Shown: in pieces, positions 25,524-40,500 of the stretch
Position numbering within the stretch: the first letter of the stretch is position 1
Layout: each line of letters starts with the position of its first letter
Source of the DNA: Pardosa pseudoannulata
Taxonomy: Eukaryota; Arthropoda; Arachnida; Araneae; Lycosidae
NCBI GenBank assembly: GCA_032207245.1
Contig: CM063499.1
Span: 32,359,201 to 32,423,200, forward strand
Direction of reading: 5' to 3'
Length of the DNA stretch: 64,000 nt
Program-made: the position numbers and the translations under genes
Notes under the pieces: model-generated
Databases searched by the model: none
Seen by the model: the letters and a program-made list of their open reading frames with translations, nothing else
Told to the model about the DNA's origin: nothing

Positions 25524-28500
25524 TATATATATATATATATATATACTTTATTGCAGTGTTATATATGTTTGGGTTAAAAAAATTCAATAGATGAATTTAT
25601 ATATGAACAAATTCTTAAAGCAAAGGATTATTTTAACATTACTAATAAATGAGTATTTTTAAAAAATTCAAAAAAGTTTCTGTTTTGCTAATGGTTTAAA
25701 AATTTTTTTTCCACCTGTTAATAACCTTAATATTTATGCAAATTTAAAAATACCTCATAGTAAACTTTATATTGGTACTTTAATAAAAGGCTTGCAGTTT
25801 ATTTATAATCATGTTAAATTTATATTTTCGATTTAAAAGAAATTGATTTTAAGCATAAAATAATTAAGCAGTTTTAACATCACATGAAAGTACAATTTAA
25901 GGTAAAGTAATATTGTTCATTACCTTATATTATTCAAAACATAGCTGCTATTTTGTATAATTTTTCTCTGTAATGTACGACCAGATTGTTGTGCAACTGT
26001 TTGGATGATTTTACAAATGTACAAATTTTAGTTAAGTTTTTTTTTTAAAGGTGTAATTTAGAAGTTCTAAATTAGAAGATACATTAATTACTAAAAGTAA
26101 TTTAAAAAATCACCTATAAACAAAATATGATAAAATATTTCTGAAAGATGAATCCATAACATATAATTAGTTTAAAAGTTAGAATGCTAAAAAATAAATG
26201 ACATGCAAGACCATTCTGTTTGTTATTCATGTAATACTTTGTTTCTGCACATTTAGAATAGTGCTATCACTTGTTGCACTGTTTTTAAAAATTGGAATGA
26301 TAGCAGTTATTTATCTTCTTAAATTTATTCTATAGATACCATAACATTGTGTTATATGTGTGTATAATATATAAATTATTGCCCCTAAATGTTCTTAATT
26401 CTTCCAATTGATGTTCTTTTTATTATATTTATTTATATTTATAGATGGATAGATAGATCCTAATTTTCCCAGCTGCCCAAATTGAGGATGTAATTCAAGA
26501 TGAGATTAATTTCCTTTCCTAGTTCTCAAAGCTAAAATATGAATTAATGATTGCTATATGCAGACTTTTCTTATGCTTGGTCTAAACCAGATGTCAACTC
26601 CCCCAAAAAACGGAGAAGAATGTAAATTTGTACACTGTTGAGAACATTTTTTTCAGCCACTGCAAAACTGCTATATAGAGCTCTCTCTTACAAGAAAATA
26701 AGGTGCCTGATTAATCATTCCATGGGATCAGCATTTCAGGACCTTCCAGTTTCACATTGCATAGATTTTTATTTATTCATTTTTTTAAGTATGTGTTGTT
26801 ATTGTTTCTGATGCTACTTGAACAAACCAAGCATGATTGAGCCATATGCTACTCATATTAAGGCTAAGGTCTTTCATTTTAATGAGCACCGTTAAGGTTA
26901 AATATGTAAGATGTGTTCTGGATTACTCTGATTACTAAATGATAAATATAAATGATTTTTATAAAATATTCACTTGGTTTTAAGGTTCTAAGTGAGGCCT
27001 GTTTCTTGGCATTATGTTAAACATTGCCAAGCAAGTCCTGAGAATTAAAAAAAATATATATATGGACTACTTCTGGTGTAATTGATGAAAAGAAATTTTT
27101 ACAGTTAACACATATATATATATATATATATATATATTAGTAAAATGTTAAAATTCCCTGTTGGTAAAATTTTTCTAATTTAAAAATTAGAATATTGGCA
27201 GCTATGTTCATGTTACATTATGTTTTATTGTTACTATTGTTTACATTTTAGCTGTTTGATATAATCTGCAAATAGCACCAAATAATATTCTTATTCTTCA
27301 TAAAGCAACTTTATAATTAATTATTCCTTCAACTAAAAGACTCCTGTTTTTTGATTTACTAATTCATAGTTGCAGTTCTGTCTCTGATTCTATATTTTTT
27401 TACTTTCAGGATTAGATCGTAAAGGTATTAAAATACCTAAACATCTCGACATTGGAAACCCTCATAGCTTTGAAATAGAAGATTTAAAGAAGCTTATTCA
27501 AACAGTAAGTTTGCAGTTAAAATAGTTGTTATTTATTTTAAATTATATTACTTTCAGTAAAGGTATTTGTCTTTCTAAATTCATCATTTTCCAAACCTTT
27601 ATAGAGTAAGCTAATTAAATTGTATAATCATTTTTTAATTATATTCCTATCAATGAATAAAGTAGAGTGTTTATTTTTCAGGCAACTAATGACTTAGAAG
27701 AGATCGATCGACAAAGGCGAGAAGAATTTAAAACTTATGAAATGGAAAAAGAAGCTAAATATCGAGAATCTTTAAAGAATATGACAGAAGAGGAGAAGAA
27801 AGAAACAGAAAAGCATCATGAAGAAATGATAGCCAAGCATAAAGACCACCCAAAAATTCATCACCCAGTATGTTTAACTCTTATTTATTAATTATGCATC
27901 TATGACTTGAATCTATCAAGAGTGATTGAGACTGCAGATCCTGAATTTTTTTTTTTTTTTTTTCTGAAATCTGGATTTTCATATTTGTATATAGGCAATG
28001 TAATCAAATTATATTAATAATTATTTGAAATTATGTTGGGATTTTGTTCTAGAGTAGTTCTTAGGGTTTCTTAAAAGGGGTTTCAATTGCCTCTGAACAA
28101 TGTACAATTAAGAGATTAATGCTACCAGGAAATATATAAAATAAGTTTTTTTCTGAAATCTGGATTTTCATATTTGTATACAGGCAGTGTAATCAAATTA
28201 TATTAATAATTATTTGAAATTATGTTGGGATTTTGTTCTAGAGTAGTTTTCAGGGTTTCTTAAAAAGAGTGTCAATTACCTCTGAACAATGTACAATTAA
28301 GAGATTAATGCTACCAGGAAATATATAAAAGAAGTAGTATACAGGGTTGCCAATGACCTGGTAAATTCTGGTATTCCATTTTTTTGCTATCTAATTATAA
28401 ACAATTTTGAAATTTTTAGATTAATGCCTTTGGGTTCTTTAACAAGGCTATATCCTACGTTCATCCATAAGTCTCTAGGAATGAGAAATAGAGAAAATTG

Positions 28501-31500
28501 CTAAGGGTTTATTATTATTTTAAAAGAAAATTGCTGGATGGGTGGTGCAACGGCTTATAAGGCTGATAGAGAATTTAATAAAGTATGTAATCGGTCAGAT
28601 GTGATGGACAGTTTAACCCTTTCAGAACTATTTATTTCTCTTTTGAATTCCTCTAATTTTTTTTGTGTTTTATCAATTAAACAACAAAATGTAAGGAAAT
28701 TACTTTTTTTTTTTTGGTTACTTTTCAGTTTTAGGGGTGGTAAATATACTTCCCACAAACCCATTTATAATCATAAGAAAATTCTATTTAATGGCAATTA
28801 TTTTCCAGGGATGAGAAGTGCTACAATATATAAGGTTGCATCACATTGTGCATAGTGGGTCCTCTTTCTTTGAGCCTTTGTGCTACTTTCCTCCATTGTC
28901 TATAAGTAAACTATCTTTGGTATATGATTTACCATACTGGCTGAGTGTACAATATACACTCAGCCAGTATGGTAAATCAAAGACCAAAGAATTTGGAGCA
29001 TTTGGAAGGATTTTGAAGCATTTGGAACCATATGCTTCTTTATTTGGAAGTTAACAAGGTAGTCTTTCTATTTTCTTAAGGAATATCCATCTTTTAGCAG
29101 ATGAGAATTCTATACAGAATATTAATATATTTATGTATGTATTGCACTTGCAGAATGCATATTTTGTAAGATCATTAAGGTGGGAAGTAATTTTCCCAAG
29201 GCCCACAAAAGAGCCAAGCATACATAAGCAACAAATTGACCATTTTGGGAGAAGTATTTGGACTAATTTTGAAGAGCGTTGGGGCTTTGATAAGTTCTAA
29301 AAATGGTTTTGATACTGCCACGTAGAAATGCCAGTATCAAAGGAGGGTAGTGTGTAATTTCGGAAGTCTTATTGCAGAACATGAGAGAAGAGTATTTAAT
29401 TCCTGAACAAATAATTTTTTATGCATTTAATCGTATGGAAGATAATATTTAAACCTTAGAAGTTAAAAGGTTTATGATGTCCTGCAAAGATGCCAGAGCA
29501 TATAATTTAGAGGATTTAATAAAGAGTCTGAAGAACACAAAGTTTCAAACAAAAAAAGTTAATGCCAAAAAACTTTGAGTCAAATATCTCAAATTTAAAA
29601 AAAAAAAAGAAAGAAAAGGAAGAAGAAAAAGCAAATAATGAAGTCTATACAATATCATACAAAGAGCAGTTAAAATGTATAAAATGAAAAGTATTATTCA
29701 ATTATTTTTTGTGATAAAATATTTCATCTTTGATACATCTTTTTCTTTTTTAAGAGCATTCTTCTTTTAAGCTGAAATAAGTTTGACATTTTGTTTTCAT
29801 TTTCAAAACCAGTGCTATATTCAATGTATGAAAAAATTTGTACTATTTTGTGATTTATGTAATAAGATTTTTTTTCCTTTTTATTTAATTACTCTCAACT
29901 TGCTTTCAAATAATTCTATTCAACAACTGAAGTTAGAGTATAGCCAAAGTGGTATCTAATACAACAGTGCTGCAAGCATGTACCAGGAATTCTATTAGAA
30001 AAATTGGAGTTATTCGGGAATTTAAATATCACTTTTTGTGACCACCATTTATGTATTGATACTCATTTTGCTATAAATTCAAATTAGTTATAATTTCATA
30101 GATGCCAACCTGGTAAAAAAAAAAAAAGAATTGTGTAAAATAGGGCACAAACAAAATTATTTCAGATGTCAATTCATAAATAATTTTCACAATTTTTTCT
30201 GCAAAATATTTCAATTCAATTATACATTTTAAAATTTCATAAATGAATAAGATAATATTTTATTCATATTATATAACATGCTCTTAATCATTTATAGATT
30301 TCACAAATTTAAAAAAATTTAAAAAAAGTTAAAAATTTTAAAATAGTTAATAAAAGTTTTAAAAAATATGATCAGAAAATAGACTAAAAAGTAACATTAA
30401 AATTTTAGAACAGAAGTATGAGACAACTTAAATTTTTATATTATTTTTCATTATTTTGAATGATTCAAATTGTAGCTATGTAACAAGTTAATTACTGGTA
30501 TATTATAATGATAAATTGATGGTAGCAGTAATAACTTATTTTGCTGTGCTTAGATTCTTGTTAAAACCTTACTTTATTTCTGAGAAAGATTTCTGGTAAT
30601 TTGTAAAGAAAATATAAAATATAACAAAGGTTTTTAAAACAAAAAAGGAGAAGTTAAAGAAAAAAAAATGTTTAAATGTTTTATGTGTGAAGTAGGCAAG
30701 TATGTAATTTGTAAAATATGTAAGTATGTAATTGTAATTCTTAAAAGTATTGTAAATACATTCATTTATTCAGTGATCTAGCCTATACTAATTTAAAATG
30801 TGTAGTACTTTTAATAATGTGAAAATTTTGATAATTACTGTTACATGGATTTAATACATAAGAATCAACAATGCACTCTATTAGATTTATAGTTTTATAT
30901 AATCTCTATCTACATATTCATAGTACTTTTTTACTGGTTTAATGAATTTCTCTTTTCTACTGAAAAGATATAAAAACCATCTTTTGCTAAAATACTGTAA
31001 ACATATGAGTTAGTAGCAATTTATCTATGACAATCTCTTCTGTAAGTTAAAAATAATAATCTATTGATCCAATTTATATTGTAGTTTTGTCTTAAAATAA
31101 GACAGAGGTGTCAAGTTAGATAAACATTTATAAAATGTAGTCTTAATTATTGTAATAAAAGACAGTTCACAGCTGTGGAACTAAGGAGTGCATTATCTGA
31201 ATTAAAAAGATCAAGTAGCTTAGAATGCAATTATAATGGAAATGCAAATTCATCTTTAATTTCTGCTCTTTAATAAAACTGATGATTTACTATCCTCCCT
31301 GTTCAGAATACCTTATAAAAATAGCAGCATCCTAAGGGTCATATTCACTAAAATCAGGGTATCCAGGATCAAAGAACGGATCAGGGAATCGGTAGATCAG
31401 CGATTACATGCCGTTAACTGTGACTGAAACTGGTGTCATATGCACCATGAGTTGATTCCCTGATCTATAGATTAATTATTGCAAATATGTAAACGATGTT

Positions 31501-34500
31501 TTGATTGGTCAATAAATGATATTCTCCATGCTAAGTTGATTTACATATTTACTCAACCAGACTTAAATATCATTTGAGAAAATTATAAATTTAGTCAAAG
31601 ATCTATAGTTTTACTGATATTTGCTCATGAAACAAGAATGGAAGAATTTTGATAAAACCGAGGCAGAATCTTTTCTGAAAAGTCTGGAAAGATCCAGTAA
31701 CAAAATACCTTGATGCTAACAAAAATTTTTCAGCAGAAGATAGAGCATTATTCTTTTCCAAAGGAGCTGAAATCGTGTCATCTAACATTTGAAGTAATGA
31801 TTCAGCTGTATATTTATTAAAACGATAACACGACCAAAAGTCCACATCATCCAAACAATCCAAATCATTTGTCCTATCTGGATGCACAAATCTTTTCCTG
31901 CAGCTTTCTGTCATTTCCAACATTTGTAAAACTTCAAGATCTTCTAAATCTGAAAATATATCTGCCATGTTTGTTTTCAACGCAGAGTGCATGCTTAAAA
32001 TGTAGTATCCGTGGATTAGGCAATTAATCCTCCAAATTTGGAGGATCAGAAACAGGGGATTAAAATGAGCTGAAACCAAAGATTCTCATTGAAGAATACA
32101 AAAATGCTGATTCATGGTTAGATCTGAGTATTAAAATTGTGGTGAATATGGCCCTAAAGGTTTTTCTTGTTGTATTGAATTAATGCAAATATAAGTTTTA
32201 AGTTGCATGGAGTCATAACATTTGGCATGAGAATTTTAATTAGAATCATACTTTATCATTATTTTCTTATAAGGCATTTTATTTCTATCTTAATTTTTTT
32301 GCTGAAAGAAAGCTTTTCTCAATGCTAATGAGTTTATTTCCTTCTTCAGGGTAGTAAACCTCAGTTAGAGCAAGTATGGGAAGACCAAGATCACATGGCA
32401 AAAGATGATTTCAATCCTAAAACTTTTTTTGCTTTTCATGGTAAGTTAGCTAGTTTCAATTACTGTTATTTTTTTCTTGTTAATTTTTGTAAGCATTTTA
32501 TTTAATAGAAATAAAGACTTAAATTGAACTGTAAAGGTGAGAACAATTTTTAAATTATAAAATGGAAAAATGTGTTTAATATCTGGTACAATAGAAATGA
32601 ATTTCAGTATAAGATTTTGTTACACATGTTTTAGTTTAAAAGATGCAGTTGTATTTTTGCAAATATATTAGCTCTTTCTTTACTTGGTAGAATATTGCTT
32701 TGGCTGGGAATGCATTTAAAAATAACTTTGCAGTGAGAAACGATTGATAAGAATTTTTATTTTTTAAGCCAAAAAGATTTAGAAAACAAATCAAAATTTC
32801 AACTTGAAAAGTGGATGATAAACTTTTTTAATGCAAGCTTTTAAATTTAAGAATTTTAAGCAATTATTTTATAACATTGTACCACTTTAAATTACAGTTC
32901 TTTGCTCAAATTTCTACAGTAGCTGCATTTTTACATGGGGAGAAGAGAGCTTTTGAAAAAGGGCATTATCTGCAAACCAATATTACTTGGACTGAATTTG
33001 TTATTTAAAGATTCTACTAATAAAGACAGTTGTATCAAAATTTCAAAACTGAACAAGTTCCTGTAAAATTTTGTAATCAGTGGGTTTAAACAAAATTATA
33101 AATCTGAATAAGCTTCTGCCAATCATACTTTTCTTTTTCCTTAAAAATTGAGGCTTCCTTAAAAGCCTTAATTTTAACATGCAAATACCTGTATGAACCT
33201 TAAATATATATTTTATGAACATTAATTTCTTGCATTTATTTGGAAGAATTTCTTGTAAAATATTGAGGAACTGATTTCAATAGGAAAGTGTCGTTGTAGA
33301 AAATTGTACCTTAGATATATTATGCAATGGTTTTATTCTGAGATATATTGATAACTTTATTTGGTTTATTGGCTAAGGCTTTGAAATAGAATCATTTTAA
33401 GTATTTTTTAAACTGTTTGAGCAATTTTTAAAGTAAGTATTTATATTTAGATGTCAATGGTGATGGATTCTTAGATGTTGAGGAAGTTGAAGCTATTCTT
33501 TTACCAGAGGTATGCTGAATACAGTTTCTTATTTTTAATTTTTTTGTTGCTTTTATTTCAAAATTATAAAGAAAAAGTGAGTAAAAGGTTTTTGTTCAAG
33601 TGTATTAGACAAAACCAGGTATCATAAATGCACAAGTATAAACACAAACACAATTCATCACAAGGTGTTACATTTTCATAGCTTGGGGGAGAGCTTTCTT
33701 AAAATTTGCAAAGTGGGTATATTTGTGCAGTCACATGTCAGAACTGAATTTCACAGATATGATTATTCATATAATCATAAAGTCAATTTTTGTTGAAATA
33801 TTTATTTTTGTTATTGGAATGTAGATAAGAATCTATAATTATTTCTTATGTTTTTAAAATACTCTAGGTATAGCAGTTTGCTGTGCCTTTTGGTAACTTT
33901 CTACCTCTTTCTTCTGGTGACTGGATATGAAAGAGTAGTCCCAATTTAGATCAGCGTTTTGTAAGAAGTGACTGAAATGTATATCCAGAATTCGGTGATA
34001 TAACCGTAAATCCCTGCCCCTTGGGATTATATCGGGAATTTCCCTCAGGGGTTTGCCTGATTTAGGAAAACATAGATGTTGAAATCCTGAGATCTCAGTA
34101 ATATGTTTCTCCTTCCCTTTCCTATATTTTCTTCTTTTCTCTTTGGAATTCTGGAACCGGCCAGATGTGAAATACTGGTTTTGAAACTCAACTCAATTAT
34201 AGATTGGTATTCCTAGTACTCAAGACTCTAATGCGTGCAGACTGTTATCACAACCACATTATTTATTACTGCTTAACATTTAATATTTACAGTTATACAT
34301 TAATAATGTTTTATTACTTATGGTACGAACATGGAAGAATGCTACTCTCTAACAAAAACTATATATAGAACAACTCACTTGTTGCCAAATTTAAAATTAC
34401 AAAACACAAACATTAATATTAAAATTCACAGTGACGTCAAAGGCATGTTAATACGTTACATCCTCCCACCTTGAGTTGGGTGATTTCACAACTTAACATA

Positions 34501-37500
34501 TAATGCTAGATTTACAAATCAATTTTTTTTTTTTTTGGTTCTTTAATTTTTCTTCCAGATAGAGTTTTTATTTTTGGTGAAATGGATTGTTCAGAGTCTA
34601 TAATTTGTGTCTGGGACACTTCAGAACGAGACAATTGCTTCTTCAGCATTTTAGCTTGAATATCTTCAGATATTTCATATATGACCTCTAGAGGAAAGAG
34701 GCATTGAATCGGTCTTAAAATTTCTTCATTTGCTGTTCGAAGTTTCACTAGTCTTTGGGTACAATAGACCTCTAAAAGAAATAGGCACATAGTTTTTGAA
34801 ATACTGTATATTATAAGCAGCTGTAACTCTATCTAACTGTAGCCATACTGGAAACTGTGTACTATAAATCTCTACTACTGTATTTCTAAATATTGTAACA
34901 AAGATTATTATTCAAATTTGAATTTAGTTAAAATGTAGGCTGTACTATAAGTGGAATACTTCAATTGTTGTTAATATTTAGTTTTACTAGCTTGTTACAG
35001 TCATGTAAAGTATAGTTATTTTAATAGATATGCTATTCATATTGCAACATTAAAATCTTTCATAAGTGGGCTTGAAAGGTGATGTTTGTGTAATAGATTT
35101 TTCAGTACTAGAGTCAATGGATTTTAACCTTGATTTCAGCATGGATGTTTATAGCAGTGTTGTATTAACTTTGTACCTTAGTTCCTGTTATAATCCCAAT
35201 GCTGATTTTTTTTTAAAAAAGACAATGGAACTTTTAAATTAAATAACCAGTACCTTTTTAGAGAAAGTAATGTTGGTTATCTATTAGTGTACACACAATA
35301 AAATGTCTTGCATAATCCCTATGTGTAAAATGGATAAATTTTCCAACATAGTATCTTCCATGTTGGAAAAAAATTTGAATGTTGTATCCTCCAAGTTTTA
35401 AATATTCAGCTTAAGTTTCTTCTGTCTATTTTTAATGTTAAAATGAATGCCGTGATCATGCTTTGAATTGAATGAAATGTTGTCTTTATATTTTTGTGTT
35501 ATTTTATTGACCAACTTTATCAACAGCTTCTTTTCACACAATATTCATGTTTTAGAATATTTTGGTAAGTTAAAAGATCATAATTGTATAGATATGAATA
35601 ACTTTAGCTTTTAAGTAAAATTTTTAATATTAATATAAATTTGAATTTAAAATTTTAGGTTAAAAAATTGTATAACCCTAACAACGAAGAAGATGATCCA
35701 GTAGAAATGGAAGAAGAATTTCATCGTATGAGAGAACATATCTTCAATGAAGTATGTTTAAATAAAATATCTTGCAATAATTAATTTTTTAATTAAATAA
35801 AAGTTTCTAAGAATTTTTCATATATATATATATATTTAATATTTAGAATGAAATGTTATTTTTTAGACTGATACAAATAAAGATCATTTGATTAGTCGGG
35901 AAGAATTCTTGAAAATGACTGAGCAGCAAGAATTTCAACGAGATGAGGGATGGAAAGTAAGTATATATATATGCATATATCAATAATCAGATTATATATA
36001 CAGTTAAAGTTTCCAAGTTATATTTTCCAAGGACAAGGGGATCATAAAATATTTGTTAAACTTTTAATAATTTGCTCTAAAATGTAAGATTCTAAAGCAA
36101 GTTATAAAGAAATAATCTGCTTTATAGTTTATTTTGTATAAAATTGGATACTGCTGTATTTAAATTCATATTTTATCTCCTGTGCAACGATTTTAAAATT
36201 GAATGATTAAGAAAAAATAATTTTACTTCGGTAACCAGCATATTTTCTTTTTTCCTTGTTATCCTTTTTTATATTAGTATTATTCCAAAGAGAGTTCTAT
36301 ACTTTGTTTTCACATCTATAAAGCCAAATATATTAAAAATAATTGTAACGAATTCGGACCCACTACCTGTTTTGCGCATCTGTGCATCTTTTCCTATATC
36401 TGCAAGTCGACCCTGTTGACCCCTCCACTGGCATTCCTTTGGAGGAATAGTAGCTGGCCAGCTAAGGGGTTGATAAGGTTTTCAGATGCATCACTTATTT
36501 GCAGGGCAGCAATGAACCTAAAAGAAGAGGATTACTTTTTCAGAATAGATTCAGGTTTCCAGAAGCTGATTCCCGAAGAAAGTAGAGAAGATCTGCCAAT
36601 AGTTCAATCAGGAGATCCACAGAGAGCCTACAAGAAGCTATCTCTCTGGTTGAAGTGAGACGACGCAATGCCTGCCTTTGATGCATGAGCCGCTTGTCCA
36701 TCTGATTCTGGTTTCGGTTAAGTCTAGCACCGGGACACCAAAATATGACTTTTGTCCTATCTTTAATTAATTAATTTTGTAAATAATATTTGTGTTATCC
36801 ATTTAATCCTTGGAAGAATTATTTGTTTATGCATCCCAGAGACAACTGGACCATACCTGCCCCAGTAAAGTAGACAGGAAGGTTACACGCTGGCATAATG
36901 CCATAGCAGTAGTGCTTGACAATAATTATAAAACTATTTATATTTCAAAAATTTCGGTGTCTAAATTCTTTTGATAAGTATTAATTTTAATAGTTAAGCA
37001 CTAATTTAGTAATCTACTTAACTTTCTTAATTTAAGGAAATGTTTAAGATAGTAAAATGTTAAAATTTTAGATTCTTTTGCTGTAAGTGGTGTTTAAAGT
37101 ATTGTTTTATTCAAGGGTTTGGATGAACAGCAGGTTTACTCTGAAGCTGAATTAGAAGAATTCATGCGCCAAAGGCAGATGGAAATGGTATAATTTTATT
37201 TCTGTTATTTAGTGATTTAGTTTTCATACCCTAATAAATACTATATGACTGTTAATTTTGATAGCACCAACAAGGTTATGATGCCTACCAACCATATGCT
37301 GATCAGCGGGCATATTATGATGTGGGCAATGCACAACATGGTTTGCCCCCACACATTAATTACCAAGTTCCTCCAGGAGGAGTACCACAATCAGGATATC
37401 CTCATGGGCAACAGTATGGTGTTCCTCCACAACCTGGCTATCCACAGCAGCATCCTCAACAGTTTCAGGGTGTACCTCAACAGCATCAAGGTGGATATCC

Positions 37501-40500
37501 TCAACAGCAGCAGTTTCATAATGTTCCCCAACAACAGCATCAAGGTGGGCATCCACAGCAACCCCAAGGAGGGCATCAGCAATTTCAAGGAGTTCCACAA
37601 CAACAGTACCAAGGAGGACATCCTCAACAACCCCAAGGAGGGCAACAACAATTTCAAGGAGTTCCACAACAACAGTACCAAGGAGGACATCCCCAACAAC
37701 CCCAAGGAGGGCAACAACAATTTCAAGGAGTTCCACAACAACAGTACCAAGGAGGGCATCCCCAACAGCCTCAAGGAGGACAACAGCAATATCAAGGTGT
37801 TCCCCAGCAACAGTTTCAAGCAGGACAAGGGGCTCAGCAACAGCAGGCAGGTCAACAACAACCTCCACAACAAGCTCAACAAGGAAGTCAGGTGAATTCA
37901 GTGCCATCACACCAAGTGCCAGATCAAAAGAAAATAGCTGACCAACCTAACTCTATTAATCAAGTAATATAAATATTAAATCATAATTGTAGTTACTAAA
38001 TAATTTCATTAGTTGTAAATTGAATTTTCTGTCCTTAAATTAAACGTTTTTATCTTTAGTTTAACAATATTTATAGATATAAAAGTTCTCATGCTTAAAT
38101 TTTCCCTCTGACTAGATAAGGAAAAACTTACAAATTAATCTGCAAAATCATTCACTTTAACCTAGCCAATAAATTGCCCTTTTATTTAAAATTACTTTTT
38201 TGTGCAGTATAACAGTATAGTATGCATATTCATTTTTCTTTTTAAATATTATGGTAAATGTTTTATTCTTTTAATGTATTCTCATTTATCCTAAATAGAT
38301 GATAATTTAAATATGCTGCATAGCAAAAATCCCAGTAATACTAATGAAATTAAAAGAATCAGTACTGTACTTAAGAAGTTAGCAGTTATATAATTTATTA
38401 GTAGTTGAAACAAAACACTAAATTTTTTCTTTTTAAGGGCCTTTTGCTAGAGAATGTTGGACAAATTTTTAATGATTAAATTTTTCACTTGGTTATTGTT
38501 TTGGTGTTTTAAGAAATCAAAAGATAAGATTCAATGTCTGTTAGTGCAGAACTGTAACACTTGATTCTGATTTGAGGTGCTCTTTCTCTTGGGAGTTTAT
38601 TTCATTTTGCTCAGTCCTGATAGGACACTGATTTCATTTTCATTATGTCTAACCAATTAATCATTCCTTCTTCTATGTAAACATTTTTACGTCCATACTT
38701 GTCTTATATTTATGATTGTATGCACTGTCTTCAAAATCAAGGAATTAATCATAATTTTCAGCAATATTTTCTGTCTCCTTTATTTTTTCATATAATAATC
38801 TTATTGACTTCCAAGCACAAGCAATTTCTATGTAGTATAACATCAGATTTTTGCAAAATCTGATGTTATACTACATAAAAAGGAAATTACCACCTTTTAT
38901 GAAATTATGCAGGAAATTTTAATGATAAATTACTTTTAGATTACCCCCTCCCCTTCCCCTGTTAAAAAAAAAGTTTTGGTACAAAAGGGTACAATAGACT
39001 CCAGGTTATCTCAAATCCACAGTATTTAAAAAATGAAATACCACTACATGCTTTAGATTAACCTAAATCGTATCTGTCTAGATATATATTTATATAACTT
39101 AACTATAAACTTAATCATCATATGTACATGGTTTCCGCGCACCTGGAAAGTCAGGGAAAGTCATGGATTTAGACAATGGATTAATTTTGTCGTGGAAAGT
39201 CATGAATTTTCAAGTAAAATGAGTAAAAGTCATGGAAAGTCACGAATCCGCTAAACTACCGATTAAAAAAAATGCATTGAATTGTTTAATTCTATTTTTA
39301 CCTGTCATTTGGCTGAAGTTTCTGAGTTTGGTATTTATGTATTATCCTATTGACCCTATTGCCAAGTAAAATTTGTTCATCAAGGAAACTCAAAGCAAGA
39401 AAGTTTAATGGGTGGGTAAATGTATATTATTCTGGTCTTTTCTTAAATTGTAGATTAAAATTTTTATTAATATAATGTTCATTATTTTTTAATAAAAATT
39501 AGTTAAGATTTTTGCACAAAATATAAGTTTATCTCTAGGGATATTGTATATAAACATTATAGGGTTATATTTGGCTATTATTCATGGTCATCCGGATAAT
39601 ACCAAAGTACCCTGAATTCAAATTGGAAACATTTTGATTGAAAAAATTGCTATATGATTGAACTTAGGTATGTAAATAAAACAATTTATTTTTATGTATG
39701 TGAGTTTAACTCTTATAAAGTAAGTTTACAGTTTTTTATGATAAAATTCCTGTAATTTCTCTAAAAGCATATATTTTGTTTGTATGTACATCAGAAGTTT
39801 TATTCGTATATACTTTAACGAAAGCTTTTTAAAGTTAGGGAAAGTCATGAAAAGTCATGGATTTGAAAAATTTTATTTTGGCAGATACCCTGTATGTAAA
39901 AGGAGTCTTTTTTTTTTTTTTTTTTTTCTTTAACCCTTTTGCACCTACTGTCACGTATACATGCCAGCAAGAAATGCATTCACTTCCCGGCCGACACACT
40001 GCGCCAGAGTGTTTTCTCGTTCACCCCCGACCGTCACATATTTGTGCCAGTGTTCTGGAACACATACACGTGGTTTTTGATTATATAAACTCAGAGGAAA
40101 GGAATGTTTCCGAATGACATGTTTTATGACAGCTCTTTAAATTCGCACATGGTGTTTGTTTATGTAAGCAAGGTAGTTTTTAGTTGCTAAAGCATTGTGT
40201 ATTTTGGTTTGCAGTCCAGTTTTTAGTGGAGAATTAGATCTGACAGACTTGATCTTTTTTTCTCTTTTTATTGTTAGATTTTCAAAGTTTCGAAAGTGTT
40301 TAACTAGCTTGAAATAGCTGAAATGACTCAATATTTCAGATTTTGATTCTGATACAGATTAGGATAGTAGTAATAGTGACAATATAATATATTCGGATTG
40401 TTCTTGCTGTTCATAATGGATCTAGTGATTCTAATGATGAGGAGGACATTTCTGACAAAGATGATGCTTCATTTTTTCATATTCCCGGAAAAATCCTCCA

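Noticed and set aside
37245..37910. Overlapping long frames on both strands in the Gln-rich exon
   Set aside because: They are shadows of the in-phase repeat; only the frame spliced from 37187 fits the gene.
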